A stretch of 64,000 nt of DNA from positions 1,240,001 to 1,304,000 of the forward strand of contig NC_020829.1 in assembly GCF_000349845.1 (NCBI RefSeq), written 5' to 3'. Under the pieces are notes generated by a model. The model was not told where the DNA came from and ran no database searches. It worked only from the letters and a program-made list of their open reading frames with translations. Shown here piece after piece: positions 31,604 through 39,532 of this stretch. Origin of the DNA: Pseudomonas sp. ATCC 13867 (GTDB lineage Bacteria > Pseudomonadota > Gammaproteobacteria > Pseudomonadales > Pseudomonadaceae). Within the stretch, counting starts at the first letter, position 1, and every line of letters begins with the position of its first letter. Both the position numbers and the translations under genes were made by a program.

Positions 31604-31967
31604 CGCGGTTGCTCCTTGCACAGACCACCGGGGCGGCGCCCCGACTTCACCGTCAGGCTAGGCGTCGTATGGCGGAATGCAATTGATCAAATAGCGCTAA
31701 TACCAAAGTTATAGTCATGGCGAAGTAGAACTATCTGAGGATTGGAAATTTCTCGTCGGTATTTGACGCTATTACCGCAGCTACTAAATTCTGCTTTGGA
31801 ACAAGCAGGAACCAATTATGAGGAAAGGTTCTTATCGAACCGCCCCGTCGGGTCGAAACAACAATAAAGGTCTGAAGGACGTATCTCGGCAACGGCCGGT
31901 GTCGTGACTTCCGATCAGCCAGTGGACCGCCAGGTTCACTCATCCCGATAACGCCAAGGATGTGGAC
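31604..31967. promoter_or_regulatory. flp/rcpC divergent control region
   Basis: These 364 bases between divergent genes hold no reading frame and are AT-richer than the flanks. TAATACC at 31698-31704 recurs before pprB and fppA. A second element, CGGTA-N11-TACCG (31757-31777), is an interrupted palindrome. PprB is known to activate tad genes in P. aeruginosa, so its sites are expected here; which element it binds is not known to me. Confidence 0.5.
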
Positions 31968-32882
31968 ATGAATAGCAAGGTGCTGATGGTTTTCGCCGGG
32001 CTGTTGTTGTTGTGTGCAGGTGTCGTGGGTTATCTGGGATTGTCGGTGGGCAAGTCGGCGGCGCCCGTCGCTGGCGCGGTGAAGGACGTTGCGCCGGCGG
32101 CGATGGCCGAGGCGGACAAGCTGCAGCGCACGCCCGTGGTGGTGGCTCGCCGCGACCTCCCGGCGTTGACGGTGATGGGCAACGATGACCTCGCCATCGA
32201 GATGCTGCATACCGCCCCGGCGGGCAGCTATCCCAAGCCCGAGGCGCTGATCGGCCAGCGGGTCTGGGTCGCGGTGCCGGCCGGCAGCATTCTTTCCGGG
32301 GCCCTGCTGGAGCCGGGCGGCCCCCTGGCGCGGACCATCCGCCCGGACGAGCGGGCTATGGCCATTGCGGTGGACGAGGTGATTGGCGGCGGCGGCTTCG
32401 TGCTCCCCGGCGATTACGTCGACGTCATGCTCTTCGTCCAGGACCAGCGGAACGCCGAGCGTGTGGTGAGTGCCCAGGTGGTGCTGCCCGGCGTGCGCGT
32501 CCTCACCTATGGCGAGCAGATCGCCGTCGCCAGCGATGGCCAGGCGCGCAACGGCGCCGAGTCGAAGGACAAGACACCGCGCCCGCCCCGCACCGCCGTA
32601 CTGGCCGTGCCGGCCGAATCCGCTTCCCGGCTGATGCTGGCCAGCCAGGCGGGCTCGTTGCGCCTGGCGGTACGCAGCAAGGACGAGAATCTCTACGAGA
32701 AGGAGCAGCAAGGGCGCTACATTCAGGCGTCGCTGAATGCCTCCGGCAGCCAGCCGATCACCCTCGAACAGTTGCTCGGCAAGGCCCGCTCCGCGCCGGC
32801 CGTGCGCCAGGTCTCGGCGCCGGCGGTGAGTCCGGGCGTCGTGGTCTACCGCGGCACCACCGTTACCCGTGAAGCACATTGA
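31968..32882 (+). CDS. rcpC: Tad pilus assembly protein RcpC/CpaB
   Basis: RcpC is a periplasmic, membrane-anchored SAF-domain protein that supports the RcpA secretin. I start at the ATG at 31968, which has AAGGA 7 bases upstream, rather than the GTG at 31962. The 304-residue product has an N-terminal membrane anchor (MNSKVLMVFAGLLLLCAGVV), an SAF domain (TPVVVARRDLPALTVMGNDD, then IGQRVWVAVPAGSIL) and the CpaB/RcpC domain (AIAVDEVIGGGGFVLPGDYV). It is the first gene of the rcpC-tadG operon. Confidence 0.95.
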   Translation: MNSKVLMVFAGLLLLCAGVVGYLGLSVGKSAAPVAGAVKDVAPAAMAEADKLQRTPVVVARRDLPALTVMGNDDLAIEMLHTAPAGSYPKPEALIGQRVWVAVPAGSILSGALLEPGGPLARTIRPDERAMAIAVDEVIGGGGFVLPGDYVDVMLFVQDQRNAERVVSAQVVLPGVRVLTYGEQIAVASDGQARNGAESKDKTPRPPRTAVLAVPAESASRLMLASQAGSLRLAVRSKDENLYEKEQQGRYIQASLNASGSQPITLEQLLGKARSAPAVRQVSAPAVSPGVVVYRGTTVTREAH

Positions 32883-32897
32883 GCAAGGAGTGCATCG

Positions 32898-34130
32898 ATG
32901 TCCAAGCGCTTCGTTCTGTCGCTGGCCGCGCTTCTGGCCTGTGCCGTCCACTCCGCCGCACAGGCGGTGCCGAGCGCCTGCGCCGGATTCGCCGGTCAGC
33001 AGTTGAACCTTGACGTCGAGCAGGGCGCCCAGCTCGACCAGCAACTGCCGGTACCGATCAAACGCCTGGCCATCGGCGATCCGAACATCGCCGATGTGCA
33101 GGTGATCGACAAGCGTGACTTTCTCGTTACCGGCAAGGCCGAGGGCCTGACCAGCCTGCTGATCTGGACCGGCTGCAGCGACAAACCCATGAGCAGCGTG
33201 GTGCGGGTCGGCGCGCGGGCGATTGCCGATGCCGGCGGTCTGCCGGGCAACCTCGCCGCCGGCCTGTCCAACCAGGTGCAGACCGACATCCGTTTCGTCG
33301 AAGTCAGCCGCAGCAAGCTCAAGCAGGCCAGTACGTCGCTGGTGCGCAGGGGCTCCAATACCTTCGTGCTCGGGTCGCCGGGCAGCCTGGGCGGCCTGGA
33401 GCTCGACAGTGCAGGCAACCTGGGCGGCAGGTTCGGCACGGCCAACAGCGGCTTCAACATCATCTGGGGCGGCGGCAGCAGCAAATGGCTGGGCTTCATC
33501 AACGCCCTGGAGGGCAGCGGCTTCGCCTACACCCTGGCGCGGCCGAGCCTGGTGGCGACCAGTGGGCAGAGTGCCTCGTTCCTCGCCGGCGGCGAGTTTC
33601 CCATCCCGGTACCCAACGGCGACAACGACAACATCACCATCCAGTACAAGGAGTTCGGCGTCCGCCTGACCCTGACCCCCACGGTGATGAGCGACAAGCG
33701 CATCGCCCTGAAAGTGGCACCGGAAGTCAGCGAGCTGGATTTCAGCAGCGGCATCCGCACCAACGACATCGCGGTGCCGGCCCTGACCGTACGGCGCACC
33801 GATACCAGCGTGATGCTGGCCGATGGCGAGAGCTTCGTGATCAGCGGGCTGATCAGCAGCAGCACCATCAGCAACGTCGACAAGTTCCCCTTCCTCGGCA
33901 GCATCCCGGTGATCGGCGCGCTGTTCCGTTCCTCGAACCTGGATAAGGACGACCGCGAACTGCTGATGATCGTCACCCCGCACCTGGTCCAGCCGCTGGC
34001 GGCGAACGCCGCGTTGCCGACGTTGCCGGGCGAGGGCCTGCGCAAGTACGACCCCGGATTCGGCGAGTTCTATTTCCTCGAGGACGGCCGCTTCGACCAG
34101 CGCAAGGCCAGCAGCGGGATGTCGCGCTGA
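32898..34130 (+). CDS. rcpA: Tad outer-membrane secretin RcpA/CpaC
   Basis: RcpA forms the outer-membrane channel for the Flp pilus. The 410-residue product has a signal peptide (MSKRFVLSLAALLACAVHSA, cut near residue 23), an N-terminal pilus-secretin domain (IKRLAIGDPNIADVQVIDKR, VTGKAEGLTSLLIW) and the C-terminal secretin barrel with its signature (FPFLGSIPVIGALFRSSNLD) and LLMIVTPHLVQPL. AAGGAG precedes the ATG. The stop overlaps by one base an ATG at 34130. Confidence 0.96.
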   Translation: MSKRFVLSLAALLACAVHSAAQAVPSACAGFAGQQLNLDVEQGAQLDQQLPVPIKRLAIGDPNIADVQVIDKRDFLVTGKAEGLTSLLIWTGCSDKPMSSVVRVGARAIADAGGLPGNLAAGLSNQVQTDIRFVEVSRSKLKQASTSLVRRGSNTFVLGSPGSLGGLELDSAGNLGGRFGTANSGFNIIWGGGSSKWLGFINALEGSGFAYTLARPSLVATSGQSASFLAGGEFPIPVPNGDNDNITIQYKEFGVRLTLTPTVMSDKRIALKVAPEVSELDFSSGIRTNDIAVPALTVRRTDTSVMLADGESFVISGLISSSTISNVDKFPFLGSIPVIGALFRSSNLDKDDRELLMIVTPHLVQPLAANAALPTLPGEGLRKYDPGFGEFYFLEDGRFDQRKASSGMSR

Positions 34131-34195
34131 TGGACAGCTATGACGCGGTATCCCGCCAGAGAGCGGGCCGCAAGGAACGGCAAGGGAGCGGCAGC

Positions 34196-35380
34196 ATGAG
34201 TCAGACATTCGTGGCACTGGTCCAGCATCCCGGCGAGCAGGAGTGGTTGCAGAACAGCCTGGCCAACTGCGGACAGGTGGTGGTGGCCAACAGCGGAACC
34301 CTGGAAGAGTTGCTGGCGCTGCTCGATGTGACGGGGGCCAGTGTCCTGTTCACCAGCCTGAACAAGGCCAACCTGGTGACTCAGAGCTCGCTGATCGAGG
34401 GGCTGGTGTCGGCCCGCCCGCTGCTCTCGGTGGTGGCCGTGGGCGATGGCCTGGACAACCAGTTGGTGCTGGCGGCCATGCGCGCCGGCGCCCGCGATTT
34501 CGTCACCTACGGCGCCCGCGCCAGCGAACTGAGCGGGCTGATCCGCCGTCTTGGCGGACGCCTGCCCAGCGTGCCGGTGAGCGCCGCGCAACAGGGCGAG
34601 CTGGTAAGCCTGGTGAGCGCCCGGCCGGACGCCGACGGTGCGTTCGTGGCGCTGCACCTGGCGCTGGCGCTGCAACGCCAGGCGGATCACCGCGTACTGC
34701 TGGTGGACATCGGCCAGCCCAGCGCTGAGGCCCTGGCGATTCTCGGCATGGAGTCGGCGTTCAGTTTCGCCGATGCGATGCGCAACCTGCGCCGGCTCGA
34801 CCAGACCCTGATCGACAGCGCCTTCACCCGCCACGAGTCCGGGCTGCGCGTCCTCAGCCTGTCGGACGAGCCCGGCATCCTGGAGCGGGTCACCACCGCC
34901 GAGCTCTACCTGCTGCTGGGCAACCTGCGCAGTGCCTTCACCCACGTGCTGGTCAACCTCACCGGTGTCGCCGAAGGCGAGCTCAGCGCGCAACTGCTGG
35001 CGCAGGCCAACCGCGTGCTGTGGCTGGTGGACCAGAGCGTGCCGTCCTGCAAGAAGGGCCTGGAGCGCCTGCGCCGGCTGCGCGAGCGCAGTCCCGCCCT
35101 GCCGCGCATCGAACTGCTGATCGAGCGCTACTGGCCGTCGGTTCCGCCGGATGCCCCGGCCCTGGGCAAGATGTTCGGCCTGGAACTGTTCGGCGTGCTG
35201 CCGGCCTCGCCCGAGGCGCGCCTGCGGGCGAAGAACATCGGCCAGAGCCTGTTCGACCTGTCGCCGCGCGACCCGCTGACGGTCAAGCTGCGCGACCTGG
35301 CGGACAACCTCGGCGCGAACGTCAGCGAACGGCCGCGACGCTTCGCCTGGCTCGGCTGGCCGAAGGCGGCGCGCCCATGA
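34196..35380 (+). CDS. tadZ: Tad pilus localisation ATPase-like protein TadZ/CpaE
   Basis: TadZ places the Tad machine at the pole and recruits TadA. I start at the ATG at 34196 (MSQTFVALVQHPGEQEWLQN), preceded by AAGGGAG; an in-frame ATG at 34130 overlapping the rcpA stop is the alternative. The 394-residue protein has a receiver-like N-terminal domain and a ParA/MinD-like C-terminal domain. The P-loop region reads VSARPDADGAFVALHLALAL, which lacks the Lys and Thr/Ser needed for ATP hydrolysis. The stop overlaps the tadA start (ATGA). Confidence 0.92.
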   Translation: MSQTFVALVQHPGEQEWLQNSLANCGQVVVANSGTLEELLALLDVTGASVLFTSLNKANLVTQSSLIEGLVSARPLLSVVAVGDGLDNQLVLAAMRAGARDFVTYGARASELSGLIRRLGGRLPSVPVSAAQQGELVSLVSARPDADGAFVALHLALALQRQADHRVLLVDIGQPSAEALAILGMESAFSFADAMRNLRRLDQTLIDSAFTRHESGLRVLSLSDEPGILERVTTAELYLLLGNLRSAFTHVLVNLTGVAEGELSAQLLAQANRVLWLVDQSVPSCKKGLERLRRLRERSPALPRIELLIERYWPSVPPDAPALGKMFGLELFGVLPASPEARLRAKNIGQSLFDLSPRDPLTVKLRDLADNLGANVSERPRRFAWLGWPKAARP

Positions 35381-36633
35381 ACTACGGCAGCGGCGGTGGC
35401 ATCGGCCTGTCCGGCCATCATGACCAGGACCTGCAAGCGCTGAAGATGCGCCTGCACCGTTACATCATCGACGAGATCGACGAAGACGGCATGAACCTGC
35501 TGGAGGGCGCCCGCCCGGCAGTGGCCCAGTACGTCTCGGAAAAAGTCTGCGAATACGCCGCGCGCCGCCAACTGGCGATTTCCCGCTACGAGCTCGACCG
35601 CCTCGCCGAGGAGGTCGTGGACGAACTGACCGGCTTCGGCCCGCTGGAAATCCTCCTGCGCGACCCGAACATCTCGGAAATCCTGGTCAACGGCCCCGAC
35701 CGGGTGTTCGTCGAGCACGAAGGCCGGCTGTACCAGAGCGACCTGCGCTTCATCGACGACCACCATGTACAGCGGGTGATCCAGCGCATCCTGGCGCCGT
35801 TGGGGCGGCGCCTGGACGAATCCAGCCCGATGGTCGATGCGCGCCTGCCCGACGGCAGCCGGGTCAACGCGATCATTCCGCCGGTAGCGCTGGACGGGCC
35901 CTGCCTGTCGATCCGCAAGTTCAGCAAGGAGCTGCTCAAGAGCGCCGACCTGCTGGGTCACCAGAGCGTCGACGAGGCCATGCTGGCGTTTCTCCGCCAG
36001 GCGGTGGTGAACCGCTGCAACATCCTCATCAGCGGCGGTACCGGTACCGGCAAGACCACGCTGCTCAACGTGATGAGCAGCTTCATCGACGAGCGCGAAC
36101 GCATCGTCACCATCGAGGACACCGCCGAGTTGCAACTGGGCCACAACCATGTGGTGCGCCTGGAGACCCGGCCGCCGAATGCCGAGGGGTTCGGCGAGGT
36201 CACCGCCCGCGAGCTGATCCGCAACGCCCTGCGGATGCGCCCGGACCGCATCATCCTCGGCGAGATCCGTGGCGTGGAGGTGCTCGACGTGCTGCAGGCG
36301 ATGAACACCGGCCACGACGGTTCGATGAGTACCGTGCACGCCAACTCCGCTATGGATTCGCTGCTGCGCCTGGAAATGCTGGTCGGCCTCACCGGCCAGC
36401 GCGTGCCGGAGCAGACGCTGCGGCAGATGCTCTGCTCGGCGCTGGACATCATCGTGCAGATCACCCGCCTGTCCAGCGGCCGGCGCTGCATCAGCGAGAT
36501 CATCGAAGTGCTGGAAGTGCGCGACGGAGTGTACGTCACCAACGCCTTGTTCAGCCTCGATCGCCGTGGCAGCGGACAGTTCGTTCGCACCGCCCAGCCA
36601 TCCGGGCTGAAGTTCCGGCAGGTCCTGGTATGA
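35377..36633 (+). CDS. tadA: Tad secretion ATPase TadA/CpaF
   Basis: TadA is the hexameric ATPase that powers Flp pilus assembly. The 418-residue product starts at the ATG at 35377 (MNYGSGGGIGLSGHHDQDLQ), which overlaps the tadZ stop. Walker A is ISGGTGTGKTTLLN near residues 218-231. The Asp box follows (RIVTIEDTAELQL), then Walker B (ALRMRPDRIILGEIRG), then the His box (NTGHDGSMSTVHANS). All catalytic features are intact, as expected for a working pilus. tadB starts within its stop codon. Confidence 0.97.
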   Translation: MNYGSGGGIGLSGHHDQDLQALKMRLHRYIIDEIDEDGMNLLEGARPAVAQYVSEKVCEYAARRQLAISRYELDRLAEEVVDELTGFGPLEILLRDPNISEILVNGPDRVFVEHEGRLYQSDLRFIDDHHVQRVIQRILAPLGRRLDESSPMVDARLPDGSRVNAIIPPVALDGPCLSIRKFSKELLKSADLLGHQSVDEAMLAFLRQAVVNRCNILISGGTGTGKTTLLNVMSSFIDERERIVTIEDTAELQLGHNHVVRLETRPPNAEGFGEVTARELIRNALRMRPDRIILGEIRGVEVLDVLQAMNTGHDGSMSTVHANSAMDSLLRLEMLVGLTGQRVPEQTLRQMLCSALDIIVQITRLSSGRRCISEIIEVLEVRDGVYVTNALFSLDRRGSGQFVRTAQPSGLKFRQVLV

Positions 36634-37520
36634 ACGGCACCCTGCTGCTGATCGCAGTCAGCCTGGTGCTGGGCCTCTTCGGCCTGCTGACCGGCGTCAT
36701 GGCCTGGCGCACCCGGCACAACGAGCAGGTGCTGCGGCGCCTGAGCGGCAGCGGTGCGCAGCCGGCGGAGGCGGGGCGCGGCCGCAGCAGTCACTGGCTG
36801 GCCCGGCGCATGCGCCGGGCGGGCGTCGCCGATATGCGCCGCTGGCTGTTGTGCTTCGGCGCGGTGGCGCTGGTGCTGGGCCTGCTTGGCGCCCGCCTGG
36901 GTGGCGTGCCCGGAGCGCTGGGCGCGGTGGCGCTGGCGCTGGTTGGCGGACATGTGCTGCTCAACCTGCTGTACCAGCGTCGTCTGCAACGGATGATCCG
37001 GCAGATGCCCAACTTCCTCGACCAGGTGGTGCGCAGCCTGCATTCGGGGCGCACCCTGGGCGACGCCGTCGCCCAGGCGGTGAGCGCGTCGGACGACCCG
37101 CTGCGGGAGATCTTCGCCCTGGCGACCAACCATGTGCAGCTTGGCATCAGCCTGCCCGAGGCCCTGCAGGAAGTGGCGGAGCTCTATGACCAGGAAGAGC
37201 TCCACGTGTTCGCCCTCGGCGTGGCGGTGAACCACCGCTACGGCGGCAACACCACCGACCTGTTGGAAAACATCATCAAGGTCATCCACGAGCGGGAAAA
37301 ACTCAGCCGGCAGTTGCGCGCGATGACGGGCGAGACCCGTCTCAGCGCGCTGGTGCTGGCGGTCCTGCCGGTGGGGCTGGGAGGCTACATCCTGGTCACC
37401 AACCCGGGCTACCTGATGAACATGTGGCTCGACAGCGGCGGGCGTTGGCTGCTGCTGACATCCCTCGGACTGCAAGTGCTGGGCTGCTACACGCTCTGGC
37501 GCATGCTCAAGAGCGTCTAG
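36630..37520 (+). CDS. tadB: Tad inner-membrane platform protein TadB
   Basis: TadB is one of two GspF-like platform proteins onto which TadA docks. The 296-residue protein has an N-terminal membrane segment, a pair of segments near residues 72-112, and a GspF domain (LPNFLDQVVRSLHSGRTLGD in similar form) ending in two C-terminal membrane helices. Its ATG overlaps the tadA stop. TadC follows after 11 bases. Confidence 0.93.
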   Translation: MNGTLLLIAVSLVLGLFGLLTGVMAWRTRHNEQVLRRLSGSGAQPAEAGRGRSSHWLARRMRRAGVADMRRWLLCFGAVALVLGLLGARLGGVPGALGAVALALVGGHVLLNLLYQRRLQRMIRQMPNFLDQVVRSLHSGRTLGDAVAQAVSASDDPLREIFALATNHVQLGISLPEALQEVAELYDQEELHVFALGVAVNHRYGGNTTDLLENIIKVIHEREKLSRQLRAMTGETRLSALVLAVLPVGLGGYILVTNPGYLMNMWLDSGGRWLLLTSLGLQVLGCYTLWRMLKSV

Positions 37521-37531
37521 GAGGCCGGAAA

Positions 37532-38440
37532 ATGCCCATGACCTACGGTCTGCTGGTGGTGATCCTGGTACTGGCCGCGGTGCTGCTGGCGCTGTCGCAA
37601 AGCCGGGCCGCCGGACGCGAGCAGCGGCTGATCGAGCAACGCCTGGGCGGCGGTCCCTTGCCGCGCTCCGGTGGCCGGCACCTGGCCGGTCTGCTGGAAC
37701 GCCTGGGAGGCAGCGGTCTGGCCCAGCGCCTGCAACTGCGCGACGACGAGGTCCGCCTGTTGCTGGAGCAGGCCGGCTGGAGCGGCAACACGCCACGCAG
37801 CATCTACCTGATGGCGCTGCTGGTGTGCCCGCTGCTCCTGGCCGGCCTGGCGCTGGCCGCGAGCCTGGCACCCAAGCCGCTGTTCGCTTTGCCACTGCTG
37901 CCGGTGGCGTTCGCGGCAGGCGTCGGCTTCCTCCTGCCCAAGCGCGTGCTGGCCCATTTCGCCGGCAAGCGCCGCGAGCGGCTGGCCGAAGAAGTGATCG
38001 TGTTCATCCAGTTGATCCGCATTCTGTTCGATTCCGGCCTGACGGTGGAACAGAGCCTGCGCGTGGTGCGTCAGGAAGGGCAGGGCATCGTCCCGGTGTT
38101 GGTCGAGGAGCTGGAAACCGTGCTGGCGCACATCGACAGCGGCCTGGACCTGGCCGACGAACTCGACCTGCTCAACAAGCGCCTGGGGGTGAGCGAACTC
38201 AGCGACTGCTGCAACGTGCTGCGCCAGATGGTGCGCCAGGGCGGCAGCGCGCGCGGCTCGCTGCAGACGCTCAAGCAACTGTTCGAGGACCGCCGCTTGA
38301 CCAGCATGCAGGAGAAGGTCAGCAAGCTGTCGGCGAAGATGAGCCTGGTGATGATGCTGCTGCTGTTCCCGGCGTTGCTGATCATCCTCGCCGGGCCGGG
38401 CTTCCTCGCGATTACCAAGGCACTGGGGGGCATGAGATGA
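37532..38440 (+). CDS. tadC: Tad inner-membrane platform protein TadC
   Basis: The second GspF-like platform protein has 302 residues and begins MPMTYGLLVVILVLAAVLLA. GGAGG lies 7 bases before the ATG; a second in-frame ATG is two codons further. Hydrophobic segments lie near residues 4-20, 88-110, 118-138 and 275-297, and the GspF block EEVIVFIQLIRILFDSGLTV is clear. The stop overlaps the tadD start. Confidence 0.93.
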   Translation: MPMTYGLLVVILVLAAVLLALSQSRAAGREQRLIEQRLGGGPLPRSGGRHLAGLLERLGGSGLAQRLQLRDDEVRLLLEQAGWSGNTPRSIYLMALLVCPLLLAGLALAASLAPKPLFALPLLPVAFAAGVGFLLPKRVLAHFAGKRRERLAEEVIVFIQLIRILFDSGLTVEQSLRVVRQEGQGIVPVLVEELETVLAHIDSGLDLADELDLLNKRLGVSELSDCCNVLRQMVRQGGSARGSLQTLKQLFEDRRLTSMQEKVSKLSAKMSLVMMLLLFPALLIILAGPGFLAITKALGGMR

Positions 38441-39213
38441 GAAACGCAATCGCAGTCGGCCTGCTGAGCCTGACGCTCGGCGGCTGCGCCAGCCTCGGCG
38501 CGCTGGGCGGCGGCCAGGTCGGCCAGGCGTGCAGCGAGCACCTGGGGCAGTCGGTAGAACTGCAACTGAACCTGGCGCGGGAAATGCTCGACCAGGGCCG
38601 CGCCCACGCCGCGCTGGCCAACCTGGAAACCCTGCCGCAGGACGCGCTGGACGTGCGCGAGAGCAAGGCACTGGCGTTGCGGCGTATCGGCAGCCCGCTG
38701 GCGCGGGTCGAATACCAGGCGCTGCTGGGCACCTGCAAGGCCGGCGAGGCGCACCACGGCCTGGGCCTGATCGCCATGCGCAACGGCAACCGCATCGAGG
38801 CCGAACGCGAGTTGCGCGAAGCCGCGCGGCTGCAACCGACCGATAGTGACTTCCGCAATGACCTGGGCGTGGTGCTGCTGGAGCGTGGCGAGCGCAGCGG
38901 GGCGCGCTTCGAGTTCATTACCGCGCTGGAGCTCAGCGAAGGCGGCAAGCTGCCGGCCACCAACCTGCTCAGCCTGATGTACCTGGAGGGCGAGAGCACC
39001 CAGGCCGAGGGGCTGATCCAGCGTGTCGGCCTGTCCGCCGACGACGTGCGCGAAGCCCATGAGCGTGCCGATGCGCTGCGCTCGCCGGGCTCCCCGCCGG
39101 CACCGGCGGAGAGCCTGAGCCGGCAAACGCCGCCGACGGACGCCAGTCCGCTGGCGCAGGCCAACCCCCCTGCCGCGGCGCGGGACGCCGGGCTGCTGGT
39201 CAAGGCCCGTTGA
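38437..39213 (+). CDS. tadD: Tad pilotin lipoprotein TadD (TPR)
   Basis: TadD is a TPR lipoprotein thought to assist the RcpA secretin. The 258-residue product has a lipobox (SLTLGGC, Cys at residue 17), so it should be lipidated. TPR-like helices run from about residue 40 to 190 (HHGLGLIAMRNGNRIEAERE, DFRNDLGVVLLERGERSGAR). The last 50 residues are Pro/Ala-rich and probably disordered. It overlaps tadC by 4 bases. Confidence 0.92.
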   Translation: MRNAIAVGLLSLTLGGCASLGALGGGQVGQACSEHLGQSVELQLNLAREMLDQGRAHAALANLETLPQDALDVRESKALALRRIGSPLARVEYQALLGTCKAGEAHHGLGLIAMRNGNRIEAERELREAARLQPTDSDFRNDLGVVLLERGERSGARFEFITALELSEGGKLPATNLLSLMYLEGESTQAEGLIQRVGLSADDVREAHERADALRSPGSPPAPAESLSRQTPPTDASPLAQANPPAAARDAGLLVKAR

Positions 39214-39233
39214 CACGGGCAAGGAGGACGACG

Positions 39234-39515
39234 ATGAACGCATGGATTCTCGCCGGCGCGCTGCTGGCCGCTCCCGCCCTGGCCCAGGCGGTGGACACTC
39301 CCGCCGCGCAACCGGGCACCGTCGCCGGCGACCAGCGGGAGGTGCTCACCTGGCTGGACCTGCAGCGCAGCGGCCGCGCCGCCTCGCCCTATCCACAGAG
39401 CGCCACCCCCGCCGAACGTGACCGCGCCTACCAGCGCTACCTGAAGAGCTACACCCGCGAAATCCCCGAATACCTGCTCGACGACAGCAACGATTTCAGC
39501 ACCGGGAAGAACTGA
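39234..39515 (+). CDS. DUF3613 small secreted protein of the tad operon
   Basis: I start at the ATG at 39234 (MNAWILAGALLAAPALAQAV), which follows AAGGAGG. The 93-residue protein has a signal peptide cut near residue 18 and a conserved DUF3613 core (EVLTWLDLQRSGRAASPYPQ, RAYQRYLKSYTREIPEYLLD). It lies between tadD and tadG on the same transcript. Function is unknown; the position implies a periplasmic or secreted accessory of the pilus. Confidence 0.88.
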   Translation: MNAWILAGALLAAPALAQAVDTPAAQPGTVAGDQREVLTWLDLQRSGRAASPYPQSATPAERDRAYQRYLKSYTREIPEYLLDDSNDFSTGKN

Positions 39516-39532
39516 TTCATCGGGAGCGGAGC

